Under the pieces are notes generated by a model. It saw only the letters and a program-made list of their open reading frames with translations, did no database searches and was not told where the DNA came from. This document shows, piece by piece, positions 1 to 9,053 of a DNA stretch of 64,000 nt (the first letter of the stretch is position 1; the number at the start of each line of letters is the position of its first letter). Source of the DNA: Scytonema sp. UIC 10036 (GTDB lineage: Bacteria; Cyanobacteriota; Cyanobacteriia; Cyanobacteriales; Nostocaceae); assembly GCF_009725235.1 (NCBI RefSeq), contig NZ_WJFC01000013.1, positions 1 through 64,000 on the forward strand, in the 5' to 3' direction. The translations under genes were made by a program, and so were the position numbers.

Positions 1-3
1 TCA

Positions 4-69
4 TGAGGTACACCCCCCTTTCATCCCCCCTTGGTAAGGGGGGACAGAGGGGGGTAATTTTTGTACCTC
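4..69. repeat. palindromic dispersed repeat, copy 1
   Basis: A 66-bp element bounded by perfect 9-bp inverted ends (TGAGGTACA and TGTACCTCA). Its C-run and G-run core folds as CCCCCCTT-GGT-AAGGGGGG. The same element, with an extra CCCTTTCATCCC unit, is at 32770-32847, and similarity continues about 21 bp past the right end in both copies. It carries no coding capacity. It looks like a MITE or REP-type element. Confidence 0.8.
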
Positions 70-225
70 ACCAGGTTGAAATTTGCTGTAGTAATAATCA
101 ACGAAAGTTATATGAATACCATGACTATTCTCATTTTTATCAGAAAAATGGGTTTAAAACCCCGCACTTTAGGTCGGTGAGTGTCAAAAAGCCTTGTTGC
201 GGGAAGCATCCCAATGAGTGCAAGT

Positions 226-301
226 TGCCCTCAGAATAGAATTCTGGGGCTATACAAACGCTTGTCCGCAAGGCAAGGACTTTATATTCAGTCCACGTAG
301 G
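226..301. repeat. dispersed palindromic repeat, copy 1
   Basis: This stretch holds the words CCTCAGAATAGAATTCTGGG and CTATACAAACGCTTGTCC followed by an AAGGACTT core. Both motifs recur at 25904-25997, the first in inverted orientation. It is non-coding and belongs to the palindromic intergenic repeats common in filamentous cyanobacteria. It directly abuts the hairpin at 302-345. Confidence 0.6.
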
Positions 302-345
302 TGGATGCCTAAGCCAGGAAGTCACCCTCCTGGCTTAGGCATCCA
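302..345. repeat. 18-bp perfect inverted repeat (hairpin)
   Basis: The left arm TGGATGCCTAAGCCAGGA (302-319) is perfectly complementary to the right arm TCCTGGCTTAGGCATCCA (328-345), with an 8-nt loop. There is no T-run, so it is not a classic terminator. It sits between a dispersed repeat and a transposase remnant, which suggests a mobile-element end or a folded repeat. Confidence 0.75.
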
Positions 346-553
346 GTTAGTACTGTCGTTGATTGCCTACCTACTAGAGCATTGGGTTTACTTATCATTT
401 GACGATCCCGATCTTCCCGACTGGGGAGAAGCGGCTCAAGCTGCACTTGAATTTATCTTTCCACAAATACTTGTGTCTCTACTTTTACTTGATATCAAAC
501 GTTTAGCTCCCCTTGCACGTAGTCATGGTTTTGACATCCATCTTTCCAGGTGC
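338..553 (+). pseudogene. degenerate transposase C-terminal fragment (IS4-like)
   Basis: About 72 codons stay open and encode a hydrophobic-then-basic segment. It contains LPDWGEAAQAALEF and an ending SHGFDIHLSRC. This resembles the C-terminal end of IS4-type transposases from cyanobacteria. The DDE core is missing and the frame runs on into unrelated sequence, so it is a remnant. The family assignment is from memory of the motif style only. The surrounding 1-960 region otherwise holds only repeats. Confidence 0.4.
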
Positions 554-693
554 AATAGGAATGAAGCTAATAACAGTCAAAATTACCATTCCTACCAAAA
601 ATTGACCGATGGGAGTGCGAACTCGAAGCAAACTGTTCTTCCCAAGAAGTAAACCCAATACTGCGTAGGTTTTGCATAAAAACACGCAATTAC

Positions 694-812
694 GTAGGTT
701 GGGGAGCCAGCCCTGAAGGAGGGTTTCCCTCCGTAGGGGACTGGCGTTTGAGGAACGAAACCCAACATTTATCGGCATTTGTTGGGTTTCGCTTGTGCTC
801 AACCCAACCTAC
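694..812. repeat. GTAGGTTGGG...AACCCAACCTAC palindromic repeat
   Basis: The outer ends GTAGGTTGGG and CCAACCTAC are near-inverted. The core has a perfect 12-bp stem, CGAAACCCAACA at 756-767 with TGTTGGGTTTCG at 780-791. A shorter relative lies at 32995-33068. It is a typical cyanobacterial intergenic repeat without coding potential. Confidence 0.75.
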
Positions 813-960
813 AATTCTCTCAGCCCTTGCAGTATTGGGGCTTCTCCGACGAGCGGAGGTTTTTAGGTGAATTTTGTGCCTATAATGTGCCTAATACTGT
901 AAAATCCTGGTCAGCTTTTTATTAAGGTAGCAATATTGAATTTTTCAATGGAGATTAAAC

Positions 961-1599
961 ATGGTAGTAATGTCAGCCCCCCCAGAAACTAGAACTGTAC
1001 TTGAAAATATTAGCTGGCGGACATTTAAGGCTATGCTAGCTGAAATGAGCAACCAACGCAATACTAAGCTCGCTTACGACAATGGGGTGTTAGAAATCAT
1101 GTCGCCAATGATGCCACACGAGAATTCCAACCGCTTAATTGATGGGTTCATTCTCGTGCTGTGCGAAGAATTCGGCAAAGAAGTTAAAAGTGCTGGATCT
1201 TTGACGTTAACGCGAGATGACCTAGAACGAGGTGGTGAGCCGGATAGTAGCTACTACATTCAGAATGAATCTTTGGTTCGGGACAAAGAGAATATAGACT
1301 TGGCGACAGATCCACCGCCAGATTTAGTACTAGAAGTTGAGTATTCTAGACCTCAAGTAGACAAGCTAAGGCTTTATGCTTCGATGGGGATTCCAGAATT
1401 CTGGCGATTTAATGGAAAAGTGCTAAAAATATACGTACTCACATCTGGGAAATACTCAGAAGTACAAACGAGTCCAACTTTCGCCCCTGTATCAGTAAAA
1501 GAAATCCCTCGGTTCATCCAGGAAAGTCGGAAAAATGGGCAGATAGCAACAACTCGTGCTTTTCGCAATTGGGTTAGGCAGCAAATTGAACACTATTGA
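961..1599 (+). CDS. Uma2 family putative endonuclease (DUF820, PD-(D/E)XK fold)
   Basis: The 212-residue protein has the Uma2 layout. The N-terminal part is helical. D95 lies in GGEPDSS. D121 and E125 lie in PPPDLVLEVEYS, followed by K135 and the GIPEFW motif near 143-148 that marks the family. The ATG is preceded by GGAG seven bases upstream, which supports the start. Uma2 proteins are very numerous in cyanobacteria and their substrate is unknown. The gene stands alone between repeats and the exopolysaccharide locus. A second, divergent Uma2 gene is at 56657-57220. Confidence 0.85.
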   Translation: MVVMSAPPETRTVLENISWRTFKAMLAEMSNQRNTKLAYDNGVLEIMSPMMPHENSNRLIDGFILVLCEEFGKEVKSAGSLTLTRDDLERGGEPDSSYYIQNESLVRDKENIDLATDPPPDLVLEVEYSRPQVDKLRLYASMGIPEFWRFNGKVLKIYVLTSGKYSEVQTSPTFAPVSVKEIPRFIQESRKNGQIATTRAFRNWVRQQIEHY

Positions 1600-1665
1600 A
1601 TTTTCAAAAGGGAGGATAGAGGACCAACCACAATATTGTTAAATTTTACATTGCGAAATTTTGAT

Positions 1666-1875
1666 TTACCCCCACATCATTTTTGGGCAAGTTTGTAAAT
1701 CAATAAAGTTAACAAAGCAATGAAAGTTTACAACGTGTCCCAAAATAGAGCATTGACCTATCTCGGCAGATACCTTTTTGGAAACAGGCAAACTCTCACC
1801 CGTTAAAGGGGAAATGATGGTGCGATTCGTTGCCGCGTCTCGGTCTGGACGAAAGCCGAGTAAACGTAGTATATC
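1666..1875 (-). pseudogene. open fragment of unrecognised origin
   Basis: Seventy codons stay open between an in-frame TGA (1879-1881) and TAA (1666-1668), with no start codon at the upstream end. The peptide includes LLGFRPDRDAATNRTI and SPLTGESLPVS. The LTGESLPV string recalls the actuator motif of P-type ATPases, but the context does not fit that family. It may be a decayed gene tail. Nothing else was seen between 1600 and 1900. Confidence 0.2.
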
Positions 1876-1900
1876 TACTCATACCCAGCTTTTCCTAGAT

Positions 1901-4096
1901 TTAAATTAACGGTGACCGCACACTGGAGGTATGTGGAGTCCTCACTGGAGTATCAGAGGTGTATCCCTCAGTAAAGTAGTAATTATAGCGTTTATTGTTG
2001 GAGCTTACTGCATTCACCACATATCCCAGAACCTTCTGACCGGATTTTTCCAAAAGCTCTTGAGCAAAGATGGCACTAGCAGAATCAACTATCCCCGGTC
2101 GAACAACAAACAAGACACCATCAGCCATGTGACCTAAAGTAGCCGCATCAGCCGCAACAGTTAATGCCGGAGCATCAATAATGACAAAATCATAGGTAGC
2201 AGCAAAACTTTCAATCAACCCAGCCATTCGTTTAGAGTCAAGGAGAGCTCCTGGAGAAGGAGGTACAACTCCAGATGTGAGAACATCTAAATTATTCCAA
2301 ACTTTTTTGATAGCTGTTCTGGTTTCAGCTTGTCCCACAATTGTATTGCTTAAACCTTCACTATTACACAGTTCCCAAATTTGATGTTGAACTGGGCGGT
2401 GTAAATCTGCATCTATCAGTAAGACTTTGCTCTCCATCTGAGCCATTGCAGTCGCTAAATTGGCAGCTATTGTTGATTTCCCCTCTCTAGGCACAGAACT
2501 TGTAACAACTATCACTCTTACTTCTTTGTCAGCGCTGATAAACCTCAAATTAGCCCTGAGCATTCGATAAGCTTCACTAAGGGCAGAACGTGGAGTATCT
2601 CTAACCACAAGTTGATAGAGAGAGAATTCAGAGTTGCGATCGCTGCAAATGGATTTTTTGGGCTTATCAACGGAGGGAATAATCCCTAATAAAGTCACTC
2701 CCAATAATTCTTTAACTTCATCAACAGTCTTAATTGATTTATCTTGTGCTTCCAAAATATATATACTCGCCAAAGCCGCTAAATTAGCAATTAAGCCTGC
2801 ACTTAGGTACAAAAGCATAGGAGAAGAAGTTGGCTCTTCTGGAACTTGGGCAGCAGATATAATGCGGGCGTTACCTATGTTCTGATTCTCGGCAATGCGA
2901 ATTTCTTGGAACTTTTGTAATAATAGTGAATAGGTAGATTGGGCGGCTTCTAGTTGACGTTCTAACTCCCGTTGTTGTTGTTCTAATCTTGGCAATACCT
3001 CTAACCTCTTTCTATAGTCATATTGTAACCTGGTTAGAGCTGAGATTTGATTAGTTAAACCCAAACGAGTGGAATCTAATTCAACGAGTCTAGCAGTAAG
3101 TGTTTGTTGCAGTTCTCCAAGTTGCAGGTTGTTACTCAATTTTAATTGTGAAGTACCTGCAACATTTTGAACACGCCTTTTTAGTATTTCTCTAAACGCT
3201 GCTAGATTACTTTTTAAATTAATGATTGTGGGATGAGTATCAAGCAAAGTAGCTCTTTTAGTAGCAAGTTCAGTTTCTAGCCGTTGAATTTCTTTGAGAA
3301 TATCTTGTACACCAGGAGACTGAGTGAGGGAAGTCTCAGCAACTGCCTGTTGGGAGTTCATCTTCAATTGGTTGCGGAGCGCTTGAGATTGAGCAGTGAG
3401 ATCGGCAATTCTAGATTGAGAGTCACCAATTTGCTTTTGTAAATCAGCCATCCTTGCCACTGCACTAGTCGCTTCCTCTGGCAAGACAACAATCTGGTTT
3501 TTTTCTTTAAACTTGCGTAATTCAGCTTCTGCTTGCCGCACAACTAATTCGGCTTTTGGTAAATGTTTCTCGATAAATTTGCGAGCAGATCCTACTTCCA
3601 TTCTATGAAAAAAGATGTTTTGGTCTAAATAGACTTGCATCAGGGTATTAACAACATCTGCACATATTTTAGGATTAGTATCTTTATAAGAAATTTGTAG
3701 AACATCGCTTCCCTTAACTTCTTTAATCACCAAACGTTTAACAAAATCCTTCGGTTTTAGGGGTTGCTCTTCATTGTCTTTGAGGTTGAGTAGGTTAATA
3801 GTCTTTTGTACAACAGGAACAGAACTTATAATTTCTGCTTCTGTATTTAGAAGATGACTTCTATCACCTGCCAATGGTTCTAACTTACCTATTTCAGTTC
3901 CTACCCCCGTTAGGGAAGAGATCGTGTTGTTTTGTAACGACAGTTTTCCTTCTGCTTCATAAGAGGGCTTTCTCAGCGAGAATGCCAGCAATGATATTAA
4001 GAAAACAAAAACAAAAAATCCCAAAGCAGGCAATCCATGACGCTTAAGCAATTGCCAATATTTATCAAGATTTACAACAGTTACTTGTGTGTCCAT
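1901..4096 (-). CDS. Wzc-type polysaccharide co-polymerase fused to BY-kinase
   Basis: This 731-residue protein controls polymer chain length and export at the inner membrane. A Wzz domain is flanked by membrane segments at about 24-42 and 428-448, with long coiled coil between (about 180-400). The cytoplasmic tyrosine kinase domain shows Walker A (SSVPREGKST, about 534-542), Walker A' (LLIDADLHRP, about 559-568) and Walker B (FVIIDAPAL, about 637-645). The C-terminus has a tyrosine cluster (RYNYYF, then EGY), the expected autophosphorylation site. An in-frame TTG lies two codons upstream of the chosen ATG. It is the last gene of the locus. Confidence 0.93.
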   Translation of the reverse strand: MDTQVTVVNLDKYWQLLKRHGLPALGFFVFVFLISLLAFSLRKPSYEAEGKLSLQNNTISSLTGVGTEIGKLEPLAGDRSHLLNTEAEIISSVPVVQKTINLLNLKDNEEQPLKPKDFVKRLVIKEVKGSDVLQISYKDTNPKICADVVNTLMQVYLDQNIFFHRMEVGSARKFIEKHLPKAELVVRQAEAELRKFKEKNQIVVLPEEATSAVARMADLQKQIGDSQSRIADLTAQSQALRNQLKMNSQQAVAETSLTQSPGVQDILKEIQRLETELATKRATLLDTHPTIINLKSNLAAFREILKRRVQNVAGTSQLKLSNNLQLGELQQTLTARLVELDSTRLGLTNQISALTRLQYDYRKRLEVLPRLEQQQRELERQLEAAQSTYSLLLQKFQEIRIAENQNIGNARIISAAQVPEEPTSSPMLLYLSAGLIANLAALASIYILEAQDKSIKTVDEVKELLGVTLLGIIPSVDKPKKSICSDRNSEFSLYQLVVRDTPRSALSEAYRMLRANLRFISADKEVRVIVVTSSVPREGKSTIAANLATAMAQMESKVLLIDADLHRPVQHQIWELCNSEGLSNTIVGQAETRTAIKKVWNNLDVLTSGVVPPSPGALLDSKRMAGLIESFAATYDFVIIDAPALTVAADAATLGHMADGVLFVVRPGIVDSASAIFAQELLEKSGQKVLGYVVNAVSSNNKRYNYYFTEGYTSDTPVRTPHTSSVRSPLI

Positions 4097-4202
4097 AATC
4101 AATTTTAAATGTAAATTTTGTCATCATTGATGGAAAGATACAATTGATGTTTTTATTTGTTATTTGTCATTTGTTCGTCAGCGATCTACCAATAAGCAAT
4201 GA

Positions 4203-5369
4203 CTAACGATCGACGATCGAAAAAGTGCGGTTTTTACTCTTGCTGTCATAAACTGTAGAAATGGCATCGCTCGCTCGTTCTAAGTCTTGGATTGTGAGAT
4301 TAGAACCAGAAGGCAAGCAAAGACCACGTGTGAATAAATCTTCAGCAACTGCACCCCCAATAGATTCATAACCTGCAAATACTGGCTGCAAGTGTAGCGG
4401 TTTCCATACAGGACGAGTTTCAATTTGCTGTTCGGTAAGCGCTACACGGATTTGCTCTCGATCTGTACCAAATAATTCAGGATTAATTGTTAAACAAGTC
4501 AACCACCGGGTAGCATATCCAAAACTAGCTTCTGGCATAAACTCTAATCCTGGTAAGTTTTTTAAAGTCTGCTGATAGATCTCAAAATTGCGTCGTCTAG
4601 CTGCAACTCGCTCACTCAAAACTCTCAACTGACCGCGACCAATACCAGCTAAAATATTGCTAAGGCGATAGTTATAGCCAATTTCAGAGTGTTGGTAATG
4701 AGGAGCAGGATCGCGTGCTTGTGCTGCTAAAAAACGGGCTTTGTTCACCAGTTTTTCATCGTTAGAAACTAACATCCCGCCACCAGAGGTAGTGATGATT
4801 TTATTCCCGTTAAAAGAGTAAATACCAATACGCCCGAATGTACCAACCATTCGCCCTTTATAAGTAGCGCCTAAAGCTTCAGCTGCATCTTCAATTAAAG
4901 GAATCTCATACTCATTACAAATTTTTAAAATTGCTTCGATATCCGCACTTTGACCGTACAAATGCACCAGTACAACAGCTTTAGGTAATTTGCCTTTTCG
5001 TGCGCGGTCAGTTAGGGATTCACAAAGCAAGTCTGGATTCATGTTCCATGAAACGCGATCGCTATCAATAAAAACTGGTTTTGCTCCTAAATAAACAATC
5101 GGGTTAGCAGTTGCACTAAATGTTAAAGTAGAACAAAAAACATCATCCCCATACTTAACGCCAACTAATTGCAAAGCTAAGTGAATAGCTGCTGTACCAG
5201 AATTGAGAGCTGCTGCGTGATTGGCACCAGTCACTTGACAAAATTCTTGCTCGAAAGCGTCTATATGAGGACCAACAGGGGCGATCCAGTTAGTGTCAAA
5301 AGCTTCTTTGACAAATTCTAGTTCGCGATCGCTCATGTGAGGTGTTGAGAGGAGAATCGGTTTATTCAT
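4203..5369 (-). CDS. DegT/DnrJ/EryC1 family PLP-dependent sugar aminotransferase
   Basis: The 388-residue protein has the family hallmarks: NSGTAAIHLAL (57-66) for phosphate binding, D161 in the IEDAAEALGA motif, and the Schiff-base lysine K190 in SFNGNKIITT, followed by SGGGML. It should transfer an amino group from glutamate to a keto-sugar nucleotide, which pairs naturally with the 4,6-dehydratases encoded at 21.6-25.8 kb. It lies about 80 bp downstream of the HAD gene on the same strand. The exact sugar cannot be read from the sequence. Confidence 0.93.
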   Translation of the reverse strand: MNKPILLSTPHMSDRELEFVKEAFDTNWIAPVGPHIDAFEQEFCQVTGANHAAALNSGTAAIHLALQLVGVKYGDDVFCSTLTFSATANPIVYLGAKPVFIDSDRVSWNMNPDLLCESLTDRARKGKLPKAVVLVHLYGQSADIEAILKICNEYEIPLIEDAAEALGATYKGRMVGTFGRIGIYSFNGNKIITTSGGGMLVSNDEKLVNKARFLAAQARDPAPHYQHSEIGYNYRLSNILAGIGRGQLRVLSERVAARRRNFEIYQQTLKNLPGLEFMPEASFGYATRWLTCLTINPELFGTDREQIRVALTEQQIETRPVWKPLHLQPVFAGYESIGGAVAEDLFTRGLCLPSGSNLTIQDLERASDAISTVYDSKSKNRTFSIVDR

Positions 5370-5448
5370 GATTATGTTTGACCTCTCTGAACTAAACCAA
5401 GATTAGTACTTCTACTGTTAGCAAATTATCCATTGATTTTCTTTGATT

Positions 5449-6120
5449 TCAACAAAAGTCTTTCAATTCATATAAAGACCTTATTTTGAAGTGAGCATCA
5501 TGATTTTCTTCTGCAATTATATTTCCATATTCACCATCTTTACGGCAAATACGCAACGTGAGCCAGCCTAGGTTTTTTGCAGCTACAAAATCTTTGTAAG
5601 GATGATCTCCAATATACATATACTCAACTCCTTCACATCCTGTAAATTCCATCATTTTTTTGTAAGGCACTGGGCTGGGCTTCCAATTCTTATAACCATA
5701 GACATCACAGTAAACAATTTCATTGAAACTCGATTCAATTCTCAATGCTTTCACTTTATTCTGTTGAGTTTTTAGAAAACCATTGGTAATGAGACCAAGC
5801 TGTTTCTCAACTTTGAAGTAATCAATCGCCCACTGTGCATCTTGATATAGACAAATTGTAGGTTTGTGTCCCCGATAAACTTGAACAAGCTCTTGAATCA
5901 GAGAAGGTTCATACTTAATCTCTAGAGCATCAAGAGTTAAATCAAAAATCTTATCTCGTCTACCCTCTTCAAACAATTTCCAAGCAACATCAAAGAAATT
6001 AAAAATCGCATATTTAGATTGTACCCAATCATTGACAGCTTGAAACCCACTCAAGACAAATTCATGTTCGGGAAAAAGAGTATCATCCAAGTCAAACACT
6101 AACACTTTAGTATTATTCAT
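5449..6120 (-). CDS. HAD-superfamily phosphatase
   Basis: The 223-residue protein carries HAD motif I (VFDLDDTLF, nucleophile D10 and general acid D12), motif II (LITNGF), and motif IV (MYIGDHPYKDF) near the C-terminus. The cap is the C1 helical type. It starts 11 bp downstream of the FemAB-like gene and lies between it and the aminotransferase, so it probably acts on a phosphorylated intermediate of the same polysaccharide pathway. The substrate is not predictable. Confidence 0.85.
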   Translation of the reverse strand: MNNTKVLVFDLDDTLFPEHEFVLSGFQAVNDWVQSKYAIFNFFDVAWKLFEEGRRDKIFDLTLDALEIKYEPSLIQELVQVYRGHKPTICLYQDAQWAIDYFKVEKQLGLITNGFLKTQQNKVKALRIESSFNEIVYCDVYGYKNWKPSPVPYKKMMEFTGCEGVEYMYIGDHPYKDFVAAKNLGWLTLRICRKDGEYGNIIAEENHDAHFKIRSLYELKDFC

Positions 6121-6131
6121 AACCCGAATCT

Positions 6132-7211
6132 TTATACTGAAAGTGAACGATAGACAGGAAAAAATTCTGTTTTCAGGAGTTGGTTTACCTGTAGATTCAA
6201 CAGTTTTGCTCGTAAATTGACGAGATACATATATGTCTTCTCATCCGTAATTAAGCGAATGAGAGGAAAGTTATATCGTTGTCGAGAGAATCCAGCCTTG
6301 AAATGATGAAGACTGTCTTTTGCTCCTCCAACTCCACCGCCAAGATGAAAAATTTCATTACCTCGTTCTTTTGCCCAGTATCGAACATGGTCAAACATAA
6401 GAGTACTAGGAGAGAATTTCAAAAACTCGCTTCTTGTTCCTCCAAGGTGATACTGGACAATCCCACAGCATTCAGTAAACAAACCTGCACAAACCACTTG
6501 ACTATCGAGTTCAACAGTACACAGATGAAGATGCTGTTTTAATGCTTCTACAAAATCTAAAAAATATTCACGACTAAAATAGTAAGCTGGCGATGCTCCA
6601 ACACGAGCCATTGTTTCTACATAGATATCTATAAAGTCAAGGAGATATTGATTTAAAGGAGCAATCTTTGCTACAAAACCATAGCGTTTAGATTTGTTAA
6701 TTTTAGTACGGTGCTCTGGTCTAGTTTGATGCCAAATTTCAGATTCAGTCAATTTCAGATCGATTGCAATGGTTTCAGAGTGAATTTTGTAAGCTGGTAA
6801 ACGATAAATTTCATCAAAGCGATTGTTTAATATTGGGTGCAATCGTAAGAATGCTGAACAAATCCTCCTATCCTTAAATTTTTGTGTTACCTGAAGCATT
6901 GCATAATGGATAAACTCGAAATTTTCGACCCCTGCTTCATTCAATAAAATTCCAGGATAGCCATAGGGCGACAAAACATCAAAAATTTCTGAAGCCTTTA
7001 AATCTTCAGGAAAGGCATCATCACATTGACGTAACAAATAAGGGAAAAAGAAAATTTTTTCATCATCTTGAATGAGCATTGCCTCTGCAACAGCCTTCAT
7101 TCGTTTAGCTTCTAAAGCTAGATATTCGGGTAAATGATAAAAATCGTGGCGTAAATTCTGAAGAATCTTTGACCACAAGGGATCGAATACATCAAGAACT
7201 TGTATATTCAT
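6132..7211 (-). CDS. FemAB-like / GNAT-fold acyltransferase
   Basis: The 359-residue protein resembles the FemAB and GNAT-fold proteins related to peptidoglycan bridge formation. It has the typical tail HLGGGVGGAKDSL followed by HFKAGFSRQRYNF, and the central segment KINKSKRYGF. Such enzymes transfer an acyl or aminoacyl group to a lipid-linked or nucleotide-linked sugar. Its placement between an ATP-grasp ligase and a HAD phosphatase suggests it decorates an exopolysaccharide precursor. Donor and acceptor are inferred only. Confidence 0.75.
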   Translation of the reverse strand: MNIQVLDVFDPLWSKILQNLRHDFYHLPEYLALEAKRMKAVAEAMLIQDDEKIFFFPYLLRQCDDAFPEDLKASEIFDVLSPYGYPGILLNEAGVENFEFIHYAMLQVTQKFKDRRICSAFLRLHPILNNRFDEIYRLPAYKIHSETIAIDLKLTESEIWHQTRPEHRTKINKSKRYGFVAKIAPLNQYLLDFIDIYVETMARVGASPAYYFSREYFLDFVEALKQHLHLCTVELDSQVVCAGLFTECCGIVQYHLGGTRSEFLKFSPSTLMFDHVRYWAKERGNEIFHLGGGVGGAKDSLHHFKAGFSRQRYNFPLIRLITDEKTYMYLVNLRAKLLNLQVNQLLKTEFFPVYRSLSV

Positions 7212-7282
7212 ACTTTTGTTAATAGTTAGTGGTTAGCGGTTCCAAATTTACTGCTGATGAATTGTTTTGTCTAACTAACTTA

Positions 7283-8323
7283 TTAAAACTGGCTCAAAAT
7301 TTGACCTCGGCACTGGTATTCTCCTTGCTGAGCAGCATTCTTAACCTCTATAGGAAAATACATTTCCTCCCAAAACCGCAAGCAAATGCCCTCTTTGACC
7401 TCGGGCGGGCATATCTCTTCTCCTAAAATAAAGTGACGAATTGTGAGTTCGGGTTCGTTTAATCCAAAATGAGCTCGCACACAAGTTGCACTACTAAATC
7501 TTGGATTAATCTCAAAAACCTTAAACCCAGTCGAAGTAAGCCGCATTTGAACATTGACTGCACCAATTAAACCCATAGCTTTAGCAGCCTGTATTGCAAT
7601 GTCACACGCATCAGTATTCCTATCACTTTCCATGCGATAGCTAAGTCCACCAGAAAGACTACGCTTGAGTGCTAAAGCTCCACCCGGTTTTCCATCACTT
7701 TGGATAAATACTCCGACCGTGTATTCTCGATCGTCTGGTAACAAGTGTTCCTGTACAACAAGATCGGATATGTAATGGCTAAAAAAAGCAAGCTCTGCTT
7801 CTGTATGAACGAGCACCAAACCCTTTCCACCTGAACTTCGTCTTGGTTTAACGATATAAGGGTAATTGTGATTAGAACAAAAATCTTTTAACTGAGCTCG
7901 ACTTGTAGGAAGCACAGTATCAGGTACGGGTACACCAAAGACCTTCAGAACCTCAATTGTTAACCATTTATCTAGAGCTTTTAAAGTTGTATTCGGGATG
8001 AGGGGTAAAGTCGTGTGTGTACGTTCTTCAAATTCAGCCTTGCGTTCAGCCAGCATGGCTAATTCCCCTTCCCATCCAGAAAATAGAATATCTGCTCCTT
8101 CTATTTTGCTGATTTTTACTAAAGCTTCAAAGTAAGCATCTGGATTCTGGCGAGCAGAGGGCATTAAGTGTGCTCGATCGACACGAAATAATCCTTGAGC
8201 AAGTGGCTCAGAATCAACTCCAATAATCCTTATTGGCAAATTACAAACTCGCAAAGATTTAATAATGCTAACACCAACAGGTGCTCCTACTCCTGTCACA
8301 ACTACAGTAATTGGCTTCATCCC
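7283..8323 (-). CDS. ATP-grasp protein (CarB/PylC-like ligase)
   Basis: The 346-residue protein has a pre-ATP-grasp Rossmann start (VVVTGVGAPVG), then the ATP-grasp domain with YIVKPRRSSGGKGL as the nucleotide-binding lysine loop, and the metal site near VFEINPRFSS. Such enzymes join a carboxylate to an amine using ATP. The ATG at 8323 is chosen because AAGGAG precedes it by about 10 bp; an upstream TTG overlaps that site. It sits between the priming sugar transferase and the FemAB-like gene. Its substrate is unknown. Confidence 0.85.
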   Translation of the reverse strand, partial: GMKPITVVVTGVGAPVGVSIIKSLRVCNLPIRIIGVDSEPLAQGLFRVDRAHLMPSARQNPDAYFEALVKISKIEGADILFSGWEGELAMLAERKAEFEERTHTTLPLIPNTTLKALDKWLTIEVLKVFGVPVPDTVLPTSRAQLKDFCSNHNYPYIVKPRRSSGGKGLVLVHTEAELAFFSHYISDLVVQEHLLPDDREYTVGVFIQSDGKPGGALALKRSLSGGLSYRMESDRNTDACDIAIQAAKAMGLIGAVNVQMRLTSTGFKVFEINPRFSSATCVRAHFGLNEPELTIRHFILGEEICPPEVKEGICLRFWEEMYFPIEVKNAAQQGEYQCRGQILSQF

Positions 8324-8373
8324 AAAATAACTCCTTATCAATCAAAATTTATACTCGTACCATTAGGTGAGGA

Positions 8374-9030
8374 TCATTGCTTTGCTTCCTTAATCGCTGC
8401 AATTTGCTGCTTTGACGCTTCAGGACATTCTGATGATCCTATATTTTCTTGCTTAAGAACTTTCAAGAATGTCATCACTAAAATTTTCAAATCTAGCCAA
8501 AGGGAATGATGATCGACGTACCAGATATCTAAAGTACATTTATCTAACCAAGAAAGCTGGTTACGACCATTCACCTGAGCCCAACCCGTAATGCCCGGTT
8601 TAACTGCATGGCGACGAGCTTGTTGTGGCGTGTAGTAATCTAAATATTCTACAAGGAGTGGGCGGGGACCTACAAAGCTCATATCGCCTTTAAGGACATT
8701 TAAAAGTTGAGGAAGTTCATCTAAGCTGGTGCGTCGGAGAAATTTACCCAAAGGCATTAATCGTTGTTCATCAGGTAATAAGTTGCCATCACAATCTCTC
8801 TCATTGGTCATTGTGCGAAATTTATAGAAGGTAAAAATACGACCATCTTTACCTGGACGGGGTTGGCAAAAGAAAATAGGACGCCCCATATTTTTATAGA
8901 TGGCGGTCGCAGCAATCAGCATCACAGGAAAGAAAATTATTAAGACTATTACTGCTGCCACTCTATCTAATGTAGATTTAATCACCGTGTTATATTTTTT
9001 GGATTGAACACCCCGGAAATGTTGAGCCAT
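8374..9030 (-). CDS. priming sugar-phosphate transferase (PglC/WcaJ-type)
   Basis: The 218-residue membrane protein carries the bacterial sugar transferase domain: a hydrophobic N-terminal segment at about 25-47, then FTFYKFRTM, the catalytic TSLDELPQLLNVLKG, VGPRPL and KPGITGWAQVNGRN. It moves a sugar phosphate from a nucleotide to undecaprenyl phosphate, the first membrane step of repeat-unit assembly. The short form without extra N-terminal membrane segments resembles PglC, whose sugar donors are di-N-acetylated. GAGG about 10 bp upstream supports the ATG. Confidence 0.92.
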   Translation of the reverse strand: MAQHFRGVQSKKYNTVIKSTLDRVAAVIVLIIFFPVMLIAATAIYKNMGRPIFFCQPRPGKDGRIFTFYKFRTMTNERDCDGNLLPDEQRLMPLGKFLRRTSLDELPQLLNVLKGDMSFVGPRPLLVEYLDYYTPQQARRHAVKPGITGWAQVNGRNQLSWLDKCTLDIWYVDHHSLWLDLKILVMTFLKVLKQENIGSSECPEASKQQIAAIKEAKQ

Positions 9031-9053
9031 AACAATTTTTCCTCTTTTTCTAA

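Noticed and set aside
218..652. 144-codon plus-strand frame as a real gene
   Set aside because: Its first third runs through a dispersed repeat and a hairpin and its last third is unrelated. Only the middle resembles a transposase tail, so it is listed as a remnant.
1666..1875. P-type ATPase identity from LTGESLPV
   Set aside because: No phosphorylation motif DKTGT or membrane segments are present and the flanking residues do not fit, so it is left as an unknown fragment.
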